Positions 8,818 to 15,988 of a stretch of 64,000 nucleotides of DNA are shown here, piece by piece. Numbering within the stretch: position 1 is the stretch's first letter; each line of letters opens with the position of its first letter. The position numbers were made by a program, and so were the translations under genes. Source of the DNA: Paraburkholderia hayleyella (GTDB taxonomy: Bacteria > Pseudomonadota > Gammaproteobacteria > Burkholderiales > Burkholderiaceae); the NCBI RefSeq assembly GCF_009455685.1, contig NZ_QPES01000001.1, positions 1,922,001-1,986,000 of the forward strand, in the 5' to 3' direction. Under the pieces are notes generated by a model that worked only from the letters and a program-made list of their open reading frames with translations, searched no databases and was not told where the DNA came from.

Positions 8818-9305
8818 TGGCTAGCCTTCTGAGTTTGCACAGGACTAGTACGGTAAACCGGATTTCCTCGCCAATCGCCACAGCCCCACTCACGTACAAA
8901 CCGAAATATTTTGAGTGGACGATTCACTCTTGAAAGCCCAAGTTCTTTGCGGAGGTCATCACGCAGCAGAGAGAGTACGTTATCGATTGTGGCACCTCTG
9001 CCAGATGCGTGCGCTTCAAGATATTTAACCGTTTCGTTTATTTGACCAAGGTCGCCAAGTAATTGGATGTCAGCAACAGCCGATTCAAAAGCCATAGCCT
9101 GTTCTTCGGTCTTGTCCTCACGATTCGCGGCTGTTTCGAGTCGACGATATGCTTCCAGTAAATATTGAACAATCATGTCATGCCGTTTATTGGCACGGTC
9201 TCTGGCCATATTGGAGCGGTGCACCACATACCAGCCAATAACCACAAAAAGTGCAGCAATCATCGGACCTATAAGTGGCGCCAAGCGGACAATTTGGTCA
9301 AGCAT
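8811..9305 (-). CDS. Small membrane-anchored protein of the HEPN/MNT-resolvase unit
   Basis: I choose the ATG at 9305 (164 residues) because GGGAG sits six bases upstream and the start overlaps the HEPN stop by eight bases. A longer open frame exists but lies over the HEPN gene. An N-terminal transmembrane helix (about residues 7-28, LAPLIGPMIAALFVVIGWYV) is followed by a charged, mostly helical cytoplasmic part with coiled-coil character (LEAYRRLETAANREDKTEEQ). I do not recognise a family. Position between toxin and resolvase suggests a role linked to the toxin-antitoxin pair or to the transposon. Confidence 0.7.
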   Translation of the reverse strand: MLDQIVRLAPLIGPMIAALFVVIGWYVVHRSNMARDRANKRHDMIVQYLLEAYRRLETAANREDKTEEQAMAFESAVADIQLLGDLGQINETVKYLEAHASGRGATIDNVLSLLRDDLRKELGLSRVNRPLKIFRFVREWGCGDWRGNPVYRTSPVQTQKASQC

Positions 9306-9693
9306 CAGATGCTCCCTCATAGTCGTTGCGGTCTTCGCCGTCAGCATCCTGACGCACGGCGGGGAGTTGCTTGAGCAATTCTGGTAGCGCCGTCTCCGCG
9401 GTGTCCCACACGACATCGAGGTTGATATCGAAGTACCCGTGGGCGATGCGGTTGCGCATGCCGCGCATATTGCGCCAAGGCACTTGCGCGTGAGCCTGGG
9501 CGAATCTGGCATAGCCATCCATCACTTTCGTGGCCGCCTCACCGATGATGATGAGGCTCATGATGACAGCTTGCTGGGTACGCTTATCCTCAAGGAAACG
9601 CTCTTTGATCATACCTTCCACGAAGCTGCGCGCATCGGTAGCGGCCTGCTGCATGTGGTCTAGGTAATCGGGCAGTCGGTAGTTTTCGCTCAT
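9298..9693 (-). CDS. hepT: HEPN-domain toxin (HepT/DUF86 family)
   Basis: A 131-residue all-helical HEPN protein. The RNase motif RX4HXY is present as RNRIAHGY at about residues 82-89, so the predicted RNase site is intact. HepT toxins cleave RNA and are neutralised by a partner MNT protein, which AMPylates a tyrosine near this motif. The gene overlaps the MNT gene upstream by four bases (ATGA) and the membrane-protein gene downstream by eight. HEPN/MNT pairs located between resolvase and transposase genes are known from Tn3-family transposons. Confidence 0.92.
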   Translation of the reverse strand: MSENYRLPDYLDHMQQAATDARSFVEGMIKERFLEDKRTQQAVIMSLIIIGEAATKVMDGYARFAQAHAQVPWRNMRGMRNRIAHGYFDINLDVVWDTAETALPELLKQLPAVRQDADGEDRNDYEGASDA

Positions 9694-9980
9694 ACCGACT
9701 GTGCTTCCGCGAGCACCTTGGCACGGAATTTGGGCGGCAGATCGGCCGGGGTGAGCAGATCAACGTGGATGCCGAGTAGCAATTCCAGTTCTTCTTGCAG
9801 ACCACCCAAGTCGAACAGCGTCGCACCGGGCAGCGCATCGACCAGCAAATCGAGGTCGCTGCCATCGCGGTCGGTACCATGCAGCACCGAGCCGAAGACG
9901 CGTGGATTGGCAGTGCGGAAGCGACTAACCGCTTCACGCACTGCACTTCGCTTCATATCAAGCACAACGGACGGTCGCAT
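9690..9980 (-). CDS. mntA: MNT nucleotidyltransferase antitoxin
   Basis: A minimal nucleotidyltransferase with the exact GSX10DXD motif (GSVLHGTDRDGSDLD) and a third acidic position in HVDLLTP, so catalysis looks possible. I start at the ATG at 9980, which has AAGG six bases upstream; an ATG two codons earlier (9986) is also open. MntA-type antitoxins transfer AMP to the HEPN toxin. It is the first gene of the overlapping unit MNT-HEPN-membrane protein-resolvase, transcribed away from the tnpA remnant. Confidence 0.92.
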   Translation of the reverse strand: MRPSVVLDMKRSAVREAVSRFRTANPRVFGSVLHGTDRDGSDLDLLVDALPGATLFDLGGLQEELELLLGIHVDLLTPADLPPKFRAKVLAEAQSV

Positions 9981-10135
9981 GGGCATCCTTATCGAAACTC
10001 GTTGAGATGATAGGCAATCAAGAATAGAGTTTCAAGAGCTATTTTCGAGAATCGCAATGCTTTGATTTTCCGTGTTCCGGCAATTGCCTTGGCGGGATTA
10101 TCACAAACCTATGTTTTCAAGAAAAAGGAAACCAC

Positions 10136-10470
10136 ATGCCCCGCCGTTCGATCCTGTCCGCAGCCGAACGTGAAAGCCTGCTGGCGCACGCTGTTCATCC
10201 TGGACTGGCCGCAAAGCGTCGAGTTGCGCCGCCGCGTGCATGCAGGACTGAACAAGGGCGAAGCCCGCAACGCGCTGGCCCGCGCCATGTTCTTCAACCG
10301 TCTGGGTGAAATCCGCGGCCGCAGTTTCGAGCAGCAGCGTTATCGGGCCAGCGGCCTCAACCTGGTGACAGCGGCCATCGTGCTATAGAACACGGTCTAT
10401 CTGGAGTGGGTGGCGAACGCGCTGCGTGGCAACGGCCATGCCGTCGATGGCGCCCTGTTACGCCCCCTGA
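10136..10470 (+). pseudogene. tnpA: Tn3-family transposase remnant (internal deletion)
   Basis: The first 17 codons (MPRRSILSAAERESLLA) are the conserved N-terminus of Tn3-family TnpA. The sequence then jumps, in another frame, to the C-terminal part (LFILDWPQSVELRRRV, LNKGEARNALARAMFF, SFEQQRYRASGLNLV), and that part has a TAG in place of a tryptophan codon (VL-stop-NTVYLE). About nine tenths of the gene is missing. Similarity fades near 10470 and no right terminal repeat follows, so the element cannot move by itself. Confidence 0.88.
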
Positions 10471-10627
10471 TGGAGACAATGAACGTATTCGTCGCTACGG
10501 TTACTCAGGGTGTTGTAAAGAAGGCCGGCTCTGTGCGAAACATCGGGCGACGGAAACGTTAATTAGCCCACCCATAAACTCAAGGAGTGGTTAAATCGTG
10601 CCCAATATTGGCATGAGGAAATTTATT

Positions 10628-10903
10628 ATGAAAATTTTTAATAAAAATACGAAACACAGCAATGCCGATCAAAACACGCCCCTGATTAATAAAAATGAAA
10701 AAACCTCGAATTACGGAACATTTAATAATCAGTCATGTAGCGTGGAGACGCCGCAAGGGATAAGGGCAAGTTGCGATGCGCTCATCACCCCGCTCATAAA
10801 CCAGGCCCAGCTTTTGCCAAAAAAAATTTTTCAAAGTTATATCAACCAGTACACACAAATCAATACCAAAAAAATCCCCTACAAGGCAAACGACGGGAAT
10901 TAA
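10628..10903 (+). CDS. Hypothetical protein, AT-rich orphan
   Basis: A 91-residue ORF starting at an ATG with GAGGAA seven bases upstream. The composition is strongly Asn/Lys/Thr/Gln-rich and the DNA is far AT-richer than its surroundings. There is no signal peptide, no membrane segment and no family I recognise. It lies just past the transposon remnant and its 3' end overlaps the convergent hydrolase gene by four bases. It may be the truncated front of a larger transferred gene, possibly an effector as in the 30.6-36.8 kb genes, which share the composition; this is inference. Confidence 0.45.
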   Translation: MKIFNKNTKHSNADQNTPLINKNEKTSNYGTFNNQSCSVETPQGIRASCDALITPLINQAQLLPKKIFQSYINQYTQINTKKIPYKANDGN

Positions 10904-11859
10904 ACGATGCCAAACGCCGCGCGTAATGCCGCCGCCGCAGCGGCATGCGCTGCCGCGACCTCGGGAATAAATCCGCCCAGCTTGAAAAACTCATGCACCA
11001 TCCCGGCGTAGCATTCCAGCGTGACCGCATTACCCGCTGCGCGCAGCTTGCGCGCATAAGCCGCGCCTTCATCGCGTAGCGGATCGTATTCGGCGATGGC
11101 GATCCACGCCGGTGCCACGCCGGAAAAATCCGGCGCGCCTCGCATCCCATCGAGCGGTGCAAAACGCCAGTCATCGCGGTCTTCCGCATCGCGCACATAG
11201 TGCTCGAAGAACCACTGAATCGTGTCGCGGCTCAACAGAAAGCCCTCGGCAAACTGCGCTTGCGAAGCGCTTTGCTGGTGGCCTGTCGTGCCGGGATACA
11301 GCAACAGTTGCAACACCGGGGCCATGCCCGCCTCGCGCGCCAGCACCGCGCACACCGTGGCGAGCGTGCCGCCTGCGCTATCGCCGCCCAGCGCGATCCG
11401 CGCGCTGTCGATGCCATACGATGCCGCTGTGTCGTGCAGCCAGCGGAGCGCATCAAAGGCATCCTCCACCGCCGTCGGAAAACGATGCTCCGGCGCCAGG
11501 CGGTAATCGACCGAGAGCACCGCGCAGTGCGCCTCACGCGCGAACATGCGGCACAACGCATCGTGGGTGTCGACGCTGCCTATCGTAAAGCCACCGCCGT
11601 GGTAGTACACCAGCGCGGGCGCAGGGGCCGTCCAGCTGGGTTCGAACGGCTGATAGAGCCGCGCGCGAATCAGCTCGCCATCGCGCATCGGCAGTGCCAG
11701 ATCGTCGACCGAAAACATGGGCGCGGAGGCAATCTCCAGGATGGGCGCGCTTTTCTCGTAAGCGAGGCGCGCCTGTTGTGGCGTCAGCGTGGAATAAGGC
11801 GGACGTTGGGCTCGCGCGATCATCTCGAGCATCTGTTCGACTTTGGGATTCAACGGCAT
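10900..11859 (-). CDS. Alpha/beta hydrolase, hormone-sensitive-lipase type esterase
   Basis: A 319-residue carboxylesterase of the HSL (family IV) group. The oxyanion-hole motif YYHGGGF is at about residues 84-90, the nucleophile elbow is GDSAGG, the acid lies in EYDPLRDEG and the histidine in GMVHEF, so the triad is complete. It should hydrolyse short acyl esters in the cytoplasm. It follows the MDR reductase gene in the same direction by 49 bp and may be the last gene of the catabolic group. Confidence 0.92.
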   Translation of the reverse strand: MPLNPKVEQMLEMIARAQRPPYSTLTPQQARLAYEKSAPILEIASAPMFSVDDLALPMRDGELIRARLYQPFEPSWTAPAPALVYYHGGGFTIGSVDTHDALCRMFAREAHCAVLSVDYRLAPEHRFPTAVEDAFDALRWLHDTAASYGIDSARIALGGDSAGGTLATVCAVLAREAGMAPVLQLLLYPGTTGHQQSASQAQFAEGFLLSRDTIQWFFEHYVRDAEDRDDWRFAPLDGMRGAPDFSGVAPAWIAIAEYDPLRDEGAAYARKLRAAGNAVTLECYAGMVHEFFKLGGFIPEVAAAHAAAAAALRAAFGIV

Positions 11860-11908
11860 CGGTGCGCCAGGACTAGGGTTAAGGCCGGGGTTAAGGCCGG
11901 AGTCAAGG

Positions 11909-12922
11909 TCAAATCAGCCGGACCAGCTGCTTGCCGAAGTTCTGCCCTTTGAGCAAACCGATCAGCGCCTCGGGCGCGTTTTCGAGCCCTTGAACCACAC
12001 TCTCACGGTAATGCAGCTGTTTTTGCACGATGAGCTCGGCGAGCAGCGTCTGGGCTTGCGGCCAGAGGTCGAGATGCTCGGTGACGATAAACCCTTCCAG
12101 TTTCAGCCGTTGCGTGAGGATCAGTGCCGGTTGCCGCAATGGCACCGGTTGGCCGTCATAACCCGCGATCATGCCGCACAGCGCGATCCGGCCAAAGGCA
12201 TTCATCTGGCTGAGCACCGCATCCAGTACCTCGCCTCCGACGTTTTCAAAATGGCCGTCAATACCCTCCGGCGTCGCCGCTTTCAGATCCTGCTGCAGAT
12301 GGCCTGCCTTGTAATCGACACAGGCATCGAAACCCAGGGTTTCGACCACATAACGGCATTTTTCCGCGCCTCCGGCGATACCCACGGCACGGCAACCGGC
12401 ACGCTTCGCCAGTTGCCCGACCACACTGCCCACCGCGCCACTGGCCGCGCTCACCACCACCGTCTGGCCGCTTTGCGGCGCAATGATGCGGTTGAGTCCA
12501 TACCACGCCGTCACGCCCGGCATGCCTGCGGCACCCAGCCATGCCGACAGCGGAACTTGCGGGTTCGGTACCGCTTGCACGCCCGTGCCATCGGAGGTGC
12601 CCCACTCTTGCCAGCCAAAATGGCCGATCACCTGGGTGCCAGGGGTAAAACGCGGATGGCGCGATTCCACCACCTCCCCTACCGTGCCGCCGATCATGAC
12701 TTCATTGAGCGGCTGTGGCGCGGCATACGATTTGCCGTCGTTCATCCGGCCACGCATATAGGGATCGAGCGACAGAAAATGATTGCGCACGCGAAACTGT
12801 CCCTCACCTAGCGGCGGCAACGGGGTTTCGACCTGCTTGAAATTGTCGGGCGCGACGGCCCCTTGTGGGCGCGAAACGAGCAAAACCTGACGGTTCATGA
12901 GCGGCGAAAGCGGCTTGGACAT
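11909..12922 (-). CDS. NADP-dependent MDR oxidoreductase (curcumin reductase/leukotriene B4 dehydrogenase type)
   Basis: A 337-residue zinc-independent medium-chain dehydrogenase/reductase. The N-terminus (NRQVLLVSRPQG, then LSLDPYMRGRM) is typical of CurA/YncB-like NADPH-dependent 2-alkenal or curcumin reductases. The nucleotide site is AASGAVGSVVGQLAK. No catalytic zinc ligands are evident. It probably reduces the double bond of an alpha,beta-unsaturated carbonyl compound. It lies in a run of leftward catabolic genes. Confidence 0.9.
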   Translation of the reverse strand: MSKPLSPLMNRQVLLVSRPQGAVAPDNFKQVETPLPPLGEGQFRVRNHFLSLDPYMRGRMNDGKSYAAPQPLNEVMIGGTVGEVVESRHPRFTPGTQVIGHFGWQEWGTSDGTGVQAVPNPQVPLSAWLGAAGMPGVTAWYGLNRIIAPQSGQTVVVSAASGAVGSVVGQLAKRAGCRAVGIAGGAEKCRYVVETLGFDACVDYKAGHLQQDLKAATPEGIDGHFENVGGEVLDAVLSQMNAFGRIALCGMIAGYDGQPVPLRQPALILTQRLKLEGFIVTEHLDLWPQAQTLLAELIVQKQLHYRESVVQGLENAPEALIGLLKGQNFGKQLVRLI

Positions 12923-13000
12923 GGCATTGACCTTATGAGTGTGCTGCGAGTGTGCTGCGGGTGTGGCGAATAGATGAACGGCGCGAATGAGGCACGGCCT

Positions 13001-13567
13001 TCAGCCGTCGCTGGGGCCGGGCATGACGCCGTCCGGGCTGCGCAAGCGCTGCTGCGTCACTTCACGGCCAATCGCCAGCCGCCGCATGTATTTGAACGTG
13101 CCGAGCGCCTTGGCGACGAAATGGCCTTCGCTGTCGCGGATTTCGCCTTCGCAATACGCCATGGTTTTCGAGCGGTGCAGCACGCGAGCGTGGGCGTGCA
13201 ACTCGCCGCGCCCTGGCTGCATAAAGCTGAGCTTCATTTCGACCGTGACCACGCCGATGCCCTCATCGGCGAGGCTGCGTGCCGCCATGGCTAGCGCCAC
13301 ATCGGCGAGGGTCATCGTGATACCACCGTGGGCCACGCTCCAGGTGTTCAGATGTTCGGGCGCAAGGGGCAAGCGCGCTTCGCTCACGCCATCGACGGCG
13401 CTCAGCAGTTGCACCCCGAGAAGATCGACGAACGGGCTTTCGACGGGCATCGGGCGCACGGCGGACACACGGGCGGGAGCCGAAGCGCCAGCGCCCTCAG
13501 GATCAGGAAAGCGGAGCGCGCCGGGAACGCCAGGCATGTGAGGGATACCAGGAAAAGACATTGCCAT
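13001..13567 (-). CDS. PaaI-type hotdog thioesterase
   Basis: A 188-residue hotdog-fold protein. The core motif (VAHGGITMTLADVALAMAA) fits the PaaI/YdiI thioesterase family, which hydrolyses acyl- or aryl-CoA esters. The first 45 residues are Pro/Ala/Gly-rich and probably not part of the fold. The gene is separated by only three bases from the Dabb gene upstream and precedes the MDR reductase gene, so the three are likely co-transcribed. Confidence 0.88.
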   Translation of the reverse strand: MAMSFPGIPHMPGVPGALRFPDPEGAGASAPARVSAVRPMPVESPFVDLLGVQLLSAVDGVSEARLPLAPEHLNTWSVAHGGITMTLADVALAMAARSLADEGIGVVTVEMKLSFMQPGRGELHAHARVLHRSKTMAYCEGEIRDSEGHFVAKALGTFKYMRRLAIGREVTQQRLRSPDGVMPGPSDG

Positions 13568-13570
13568 GCG

Positions 13571-13879
13571 TCACGCTTCGCAAGCGTAATCGAGGCATTC
13601 GCGCGATTGTTGCACCGCACGGACAAATGCCTTGATCGCTTCATGCTGGGGATGAACCTGATAGGCATCGAGTGCGGCTTGGTCAGCGAACTCGGAGAGC
13701 AGTACGACGTCGCTGCTGGCTTCGAGCCCTGGCTGGGCCAGGCCGACCTCGAGGCGCAGGATGCCCGGGACGAGATCGCGGCAGCCTTCGAGTTTTTCCT
13801 TGAGCTTGCGCGCGTTGTCGGCACGGCTTGCGCCTTCGGCGGTTTCTTTCAGTTTCCACAGCACAATGTGTCGGATCAT
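13571..13879 (-). CDS. Dabb (stress-responsive alpha/beta barrel) domain protein
   Basis: A 102-residue protein starting MIRHIVLWKLKE, the typical opening of Dabb-domain proteins, which form dimeric ferredoxin-like barrels. Some family members act in aromatic or fatty-acid-derived metabolism, but no reaction can be assigned here. It sits between the thiolase and the thioesterase genes in the same direction. Confidence 0.85.
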   Translation of the reverse strand: MIRHIVLWKLKETAEGASRADNARKLKEKLEGCRDLVPGILRLEVGLAQPGLEASSDVVLLSEFADQAALDAYQVHPQHEAIKAFVRAVQQSRECLDYACEA

Positions 13880-14017
13880 GGGATGGCCTGCAATGAAGTA
13901 AGTGAGGTTGAATGCGAAAACGTTCTGGCCCAGCGAGCCAAGCCGACACGATACCCGATTGGCTCATCCGGCATGCTGCGCGCGGATGCCGGGCTCTGTC
14001 TGCCCATGTCGGGGGGC

Positions 14018-15196
14018 TTACGCCACTTCGAAGAGCCCCGCCGCCCCCTGGCCGCCGCCGATGCACATCGTCACCACAACATATTTCACGCCCCGCCGCC
14101 GGCCTTCGAGCAGCGCATGGCCGGTCAGCCGCGCGCCCGACACGCCATAGGGATGCCCCACCGCGATCGCGCCACCATTCACATTGAGCCGCTCGTCAGG
14201 AATGCCCAGTTTGTCGCGGCAGTAAATCACCTGCACCGCAAAGGCCTCGTTGAGCTCCCACAAGCCGATATCCTCGATCTTCAGCCCCGCGCGCTGCAGC
14301 AGCCGGGGCACGGCGTACACCGGGCCAATTCCCATCTCGTCGGGCTCGCAGCCTGCCACCGCAAAGCCGCGAAAAATTCCCAGCGGCGCGAGCCCCTCGC
14401 GCTCGGCCCGCTGCGCGCTCATCACAACGCATGCCGAGGCACCATCGGAAAACTGGCTGGCGTTGCCCGCCGCGATCACGCCACCGGGCAAGGCCGGACG
14501 AATCTTCGCCACCCCTTCGAACGTGGTGCCGGCGCGAATGCCCTCATCCGCGCTGAGCGTGACTTCGCGCGTGAAGAGACGTCTACTGGCTTGATCCGCG
14601 ATGCCCGCCGTGACCGTGATGGGCACGATTTCTGCCGCGAAACGGCCCGCGGCTTGAGCGGCGGCGGCGCGCTGCTGCGAACGCGCGCCATAGGCGTCTT
14701 GCGCCTCGCGCGGGATGCCGTAGCGCTGTGCGACGATTTCCGCGGTTTGCAGCATCGGCCAGTAAATCTCGGGCTTGTGCTGGTTCAGCCAGCCTTCGGT
14801 CGCCATATGGTGGTTCATCTCGTTCTGGACACAGGAAATTGATTCGACGCCGCCCGCGACGAAGACCTCGCCCTCGCCTGCGATCACGCGTTGCGCAGCC
14901 AGCGCGATGGTTTGCAAGCCCGAGGAGCAAAAACGGTTGACCGTCATGCCCGGCACGCTCACGGGCAAACCAGCGCGCAAGGCAATCTGGCGCGCGATAT
15001 TGCCACCGGTTGCGCCTTCCGGATTAGCGCAGCCCATCAGCACGTCATCGACTTGTGCCGGGTCAAGCCGCGCGCGTTCGACGGCAGCTTGCACCACGTG
15101 GCCGCCAAGTGTCGCGCCATGGGTCAGGTTGAATGCGCCGCGCCACGATTTGGCAAGACCCGTGCGGGCGGTGGATACGATTACAGCATCGATCAT
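14018..15196 (-). CDS. Acetyl-CoA acetyltransferase (thiolase)
   Basis: A 392-residue type II thiolase from the ATG at 15196, chosen because GAGGAG lies six bases upstream; the open frame extends 29 codons further through a repetitive stretch that is unlikely to be translated. The acyl-accepting cysteine is in NRFCSSGLQ, the histidine in GGAIAVGHPYG, and the second cysteine in MCIGGGQG. It cleaves 3-ketoacyl-CoA to acetyl-CoA, the last step of beta-oxidation, in keeping with the FadB-like gene upstream. Confidence 0.94.
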   Translation of the reverse strand: MIDAVIVSTARTGLAKSWRGAFNLTHGATLGGHVVQAAVERARLDPAQVDDVLMGCANPEGATGGNIARQIALRAGLPVSVPGMTVNRFCSSGLQTIALAAQRVIAGEGEVFVAGGVESISCVQNEMNHHMATEGWLNQHKPEIYWPMLQTAEIVAQRYGIPREAQDAYGARSQQRAAAAQAAGRFAAEIVPITVTAGIADQASRRLFTREVTLSADEGIRAGTTFEGVAKIRPALPGGVIAAGNASQFSDGASACVVMSAQRAEREGLAPLGIFRGFAVAGCEPDEMGIGPVYAVPRLLQRAGLKIEDIGLWELNEAFAVQVIYCRDKLGIPDERLNVNGGAIAVGHPYGVSGARLTGHALLEGRRRGVKYVVVTMCIGGGQGAAGLFEVA

Positions 15197-15316
15197 GCGT
15201 GTCTCCTCGGACAGATAGGCCGGTAGTCGGTACGGTAGTTGGTACGGTAGTCGGTTATCACTTGTCAGTAGCCCGCGAGGCAACGGCTACGATGAAACGT
15301 GTTCAGGCCCGCGGCG

Positions 15317-15988
15317 TCAAAGCGCCTCGGTGCCGCTCAACGCCGCGGAATTCACCCGCGCCACGCCTGCGGCCTGCAAGCGTCGCCATGCCCCGGCGAG
15401 GGAGCCCTCAAGATCGATCGCGCGCGAGGCGTCTTCGATCACGGCGACCTCGAACCCCGCCGCCTGGGCATCGAGAGCGGACCAGGCAACGCAGTAATCG
15501 GTCGCCAGTCCGCAACACCAGACGCGTCGCACTCCGGTCTCGCGCAGATAGCCCGTGAGGCCCGTCGGCGTGACGCGATCGGCTTCGACAAACGCCGAGT
15601 AGCTATCGACTTCGGGATGATGCCCCTTGCGAATCACGGCGCGCGCATGCGCGATTTCGAGGCCGCGATGCAAGGCCGCGCCTGGCGTGTCTTGTACGCA
15701 GTGCGTAGGCCACAGCACCTGGGGGCCATAAGGCAGCATGAGGGTATCGAACGGCGCATGGCCTGCATGATTCGCGGCAAACGACACATGCGATGGCGGA
15801 TGCCAGTCCTGGGTCAGCACCACATGGCTAAAGCCGCGCGCCAGCGCGTTGACGAGCGGCACAATCGCATCGCCATCCGGCACCGCCAAGGCTCCGCCTG
15901 GCATGAAATCATTTTGCAGGTCGATCACCAGCAGTACGTCGCGGGCGTCGCGGAGGTTGCGGGCAGCGTGCCTAGCGGGCGGCATCAT
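15317..15988 (-). CDS. pncA: Nicotinamidase, isochorismatase family
   Basis: About 223 residues from the tandem ATGs at 15988/15985. The open frame runs upstream within the FadB-like gene, but an AGGACAGGG stretch close to these ATGs supports a start here. The nicotinamidase triad is visible: Asp in VIDLQNDFMPGG, Lys in IRKGHHPEVDSY and Cys in GLATDYCVAW; metal ligands are in DWHPPSH. It converts nicotinamide to nicotinate for NAD salvage. It overlaps the 3' end of the FadB-like gene by 17 bp, so coupling is likely. Confidence 0.93.
   Translation of the reverse strand: MMPPARHAARNLRDARDVLLVIDLQNDFMPGGALAVPDGDAIVPLVNALARGFSHVVLTQDWHPPSHVSFAANHAGHAPFDTLMLPYGPQVLWPTHCVQDTPGAALHRGLEIAHARAVIRKGHHPEVDSYSAFVEADRVTPTGLTGYLRETGVRRVWCCGLATDYCVAWSALDAQAAGFEVAVIEDASRAIDLEGSLAGAWRRLQAAGVARVNSAALSGTEAL

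Noticed and set aside
13328..14842. 504-codon open frame on the plus strand
   Set aside because: It runs antisense through thioesterase, Dabb and thiolase genes that are certain from motifs; composition is that of a shadow frame.
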